Below, in pieces: positions 39,556 through 40,648 of a stretch of DNA of 40,648 nt; position 1 is the first letter of the stretch, and each line of letters opens with the position of its first letter. The stretch spans positions 1 through 40,648 of the forward strand of contig NZ_AKJY01000028.1 in the NCBI RefSeq assembly GCF_000282115.1, in the 5' to 3' direction. The notes beneath the pieces were generated by a model. It saw only the letters and a program-made list of their open reading frames with translations. It was not told the DNA's origin and made no database searches. Source of the DNA: Chryseobacterium populi (GTDB lineage: Bacteria > Bacteroidota > Bacteroidia > Flavobacteriales > Weeksellaceae). Both the position numbers and the translations under genes were made by a program.

Positions 39556-40404
39556 CTAATCCAGATGCATATTGTCAATTAACCTTACACCATCTACCAC
39601 AACTACAATAAAGGCTCTGTAAGATTTATCCTTATAAAAAAAATCGGTTTCTTTTAATGTATTTTCATCAGCAATAAGGAAATATTCAAGTTTCATTCCC
39701 TGCTGATGATCAAAAATATCTGTAACTCTTTCCTTGATCTCGGGAACCGTAATTACCCTAAACCAGTCTTTAACTTTTCTCAGCGTCTCAAAAATGATTT
39801 TTGACGCTTCTCTTCTGTCTTCATGAAGCCTTTGGTTTCTTGAGCTTAAGGCCAGTCCATTTTTTGCCCTGTAGATAGAAACACCTGATATTTTTACAGG
39901 AAGCTTTTTCTTTTCAACCATTTTTTTGATAATGGCCAATTGCTGATAGTCTTTTTCTCCAAAATAAGCATTGTCAGGTTGTACCTGCCGGAAAAGCTCT
40001 TCTACTACAGTTCCTACACCATCAAAATGGCCGGGTCTTGATTTGCCCTCCATTTCATTTTCCAAACCGTCAAAATCATAATGCTGGCTTTCTGTCTTTT
40101 CAGGATATATATCTGCCACTTCCGGGATATAAACAGCATCTACCAAACCGGAATTTTCTAAAATAAGAAGGTCCCTGTTGATGTCTCGGGGATATTTTTC
40201 CAGATCTTCTGCATTATTGAATTGAGTAGGATTAACAAAAATTGAAGAAATAACAAGATCATTTTCATTTCTGGCAGCTTCATACAGTGAAAGATGCCCG
40301 TTATGCAGAGCTCCCATGGTAGGGGCAAATCCTATTTTTTTACCCATTTCTTTCTGTCTTTCAATGAAATCCTGAAGTGTTTTTTTATTTTTTAAAACTT
40401 CCAT
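39556..40404 (-). CDS. panC: Pantothenate synthetase
   Basis: The 282-residue enzyme joins D-pantoate and beta-alanine using ATP, the last step of vitamin B5 synthesis. It has the nucleotide-binding HxGH motif (His34, His37) in PTMGALHNGHLSLYEAA, then FVNPTQFNNAEDLEKYPRD, the DGVGTVVEELFRQVQPDNAY FGEKDYQQL block and NGLALSSRNQRL. Length is normal. It diverges from glgA, an arrangement common in flavobacteria. Confidence 0.95.
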   Translation of the reverse strand: MEVLKNKKTLQDFIERQKEMGKKIGFAPTMGALHNGHLSLYEAARNENDLVISSIFVNPTQFNNAEDLEKYPRDINRDLLILENSGLVDAVYIPEVADIYPEKTESQHYDFDGLENEMEGKSRPGHFDGVGTVVEELFRQVQPDNAYFGEKDYQQLAIIKKMVEKKKLPVKISGVSIYRAKNGLALSSRNQRLHEDRREASKIIFETLRKVKDWFRVITVPEIKERVTDIFDHQQGMKLEYFLIADENTLKETDFFYKDKSYRAFIVVVVDGVRLIDNMHLD

Positions 40405-40424
40405 AGTTGAATTTAATAGTAATT

Positions 40425-40432
40425 CAAAAATA
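40425..40432 (-). promoter_or_regulatory. -7 box of panC
   Basis: TATTTTTG on the minus strand, 21 bases before the ATG at 40404, matches TAnnTTTG. Confidence 0.45.
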
Positions 40433-40528
40433 CTAAAAATATCATATAATAAGCTGTGGTTTTGATATTTTGAAAATGGGAATTATCGTAAAAAAATGTT
40501 AATTAAAATAATGTTGGATGTTTTTTTG

Positions 40529-40536
40529 TAATTTTG
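40529..40536 (+). promoter_or_regulatory. -7 box of glgA
   Basis: TAATTTTG matches TAnnTTTG and is followed by GCAC, the same context seen at mtaB and the tRNAs. The ATG at 40575 is 38 bases further. Confidence 0.55.
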
Positions 40537-40574
40537 CACATTAAAGCATTTTTATAAAAATTAGATAGAAGTTT

Positions 40575-40648
40575 ATGCCGAATCAAAAAATACTGTACAT
40601 TACTACAGAGATGTATCCATATCAAGAAGACACTAATATGGCTGCAGT
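40575..40648 (+). CDS. glgA: Glycogen synthase, first 24 codons (runs off the window)
   Basis: The visible start MPNQKILYITTEMYPYQEDT followed by NMAA matches the opening strand and TEMYPY segment of the flavobacterial GT5-type glycogen synthase that lies next to panC. Only the first 24 residues are present, so the assignment rests on this short match and on the neighbour. Confidence 0.7.
   Translation, partial: MPNQKILYITTEMYPYQEDTNMAA

Overview
The window reads as chromosome of a Bacteroidota bacterium of the Flavobacteriales, most like Chryseobacterium or a close Weeksellaceae relative. The evidence is type IX secretion genes and cargo (PorZ, a type B sorting domain), repeated promoter-like TAnnTTTG boxes in place of E. 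coli-type -10/-35 sites, few Shine-Dalgarno sequences, moderately low GC, and flavobacterial gene neighbours such as porZ-recO and panC-glgA. The genus is inferred from protein style; no database search was possible.

Region 1 (1-2000) is an accessory patch. It holds broken pieces of an Rhs/YD-repeat polymorphic toxin in several frames, one intact AT-rich small gene that could be an orphan immunity gene, and a perfect 12-bp palindrome exactly where an Rhs core fragment begins. One arm of that palindrome recurs at the left edge, 1.6 kb away. Region 2 (2000-8300) is a same-strand run: a conserved unknown gene coupled to an ANT(6)-like nucleotidyltransferase, a DUF1684 lipid- or envelope-type exported protein, a GNAT acetyltransferase, and a glucose-dehydrogenase-like SDR followed by a GH63-type glucosidase. 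Diverged heptad repeats lie between the last two.

Region 3 (8300-13000, minus strand) is a tightly packed four-gene operon with 1-bp overlaps: a 5'-nucleotidase C-domain lipoprotein, a metallophosphatase N-domain protein, porZ and recO. The first two look like a UshA-type enzyme split in two with the halves in swapped order. A compact three-helix fold can be drawn in the leader. Region 4 (13000-16600) carries dapA, a second GNAT gene, an AraC-type regulator overlapping a single-domain response regulator, and 600 bp of AT-rich non-coding DNA closed by a strong terminator.

Region 5 (16600-27700) holds recG, an exported thioredoxin, three POT/PTR2 peptide transporters, a truncated DUF1016 fragment, a RelE/ParE-type toxin-antitoxin pair and a dipeptidyl peptidase IV. 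Secreted DPP-IV next to three oligopeptide transporters suggests a peptide-scavenging neighbourhood. Region 6 (27700-38500) includes two small stress-type proteins, a short GT35 glucan phosphorylase homologue lacking the PLP lysine, a possible PD-(D/E)XK-like protein, a large T9SS cargo protein, a DinB-like protein, mtaB, a membrane-anchored GOGAT-like FMN protein, an FKBP-like lipoprotein and an S4 RNA-binding protein.

Region 7 (38480-40648) carries aroK, a tRNA-Lys/tRNA-Leu/tRNA-Lys cluster with a good promoter and two terminators, panC, and the first codons of glgA running off the right edge. Most of the window is ordinary core genome. The best second-look items are the Rhs remnant with its palindrome, the permuted nucleotidase operon and its leader, the non-coding 16-kb segment, and the lysine-less GT35 protein.
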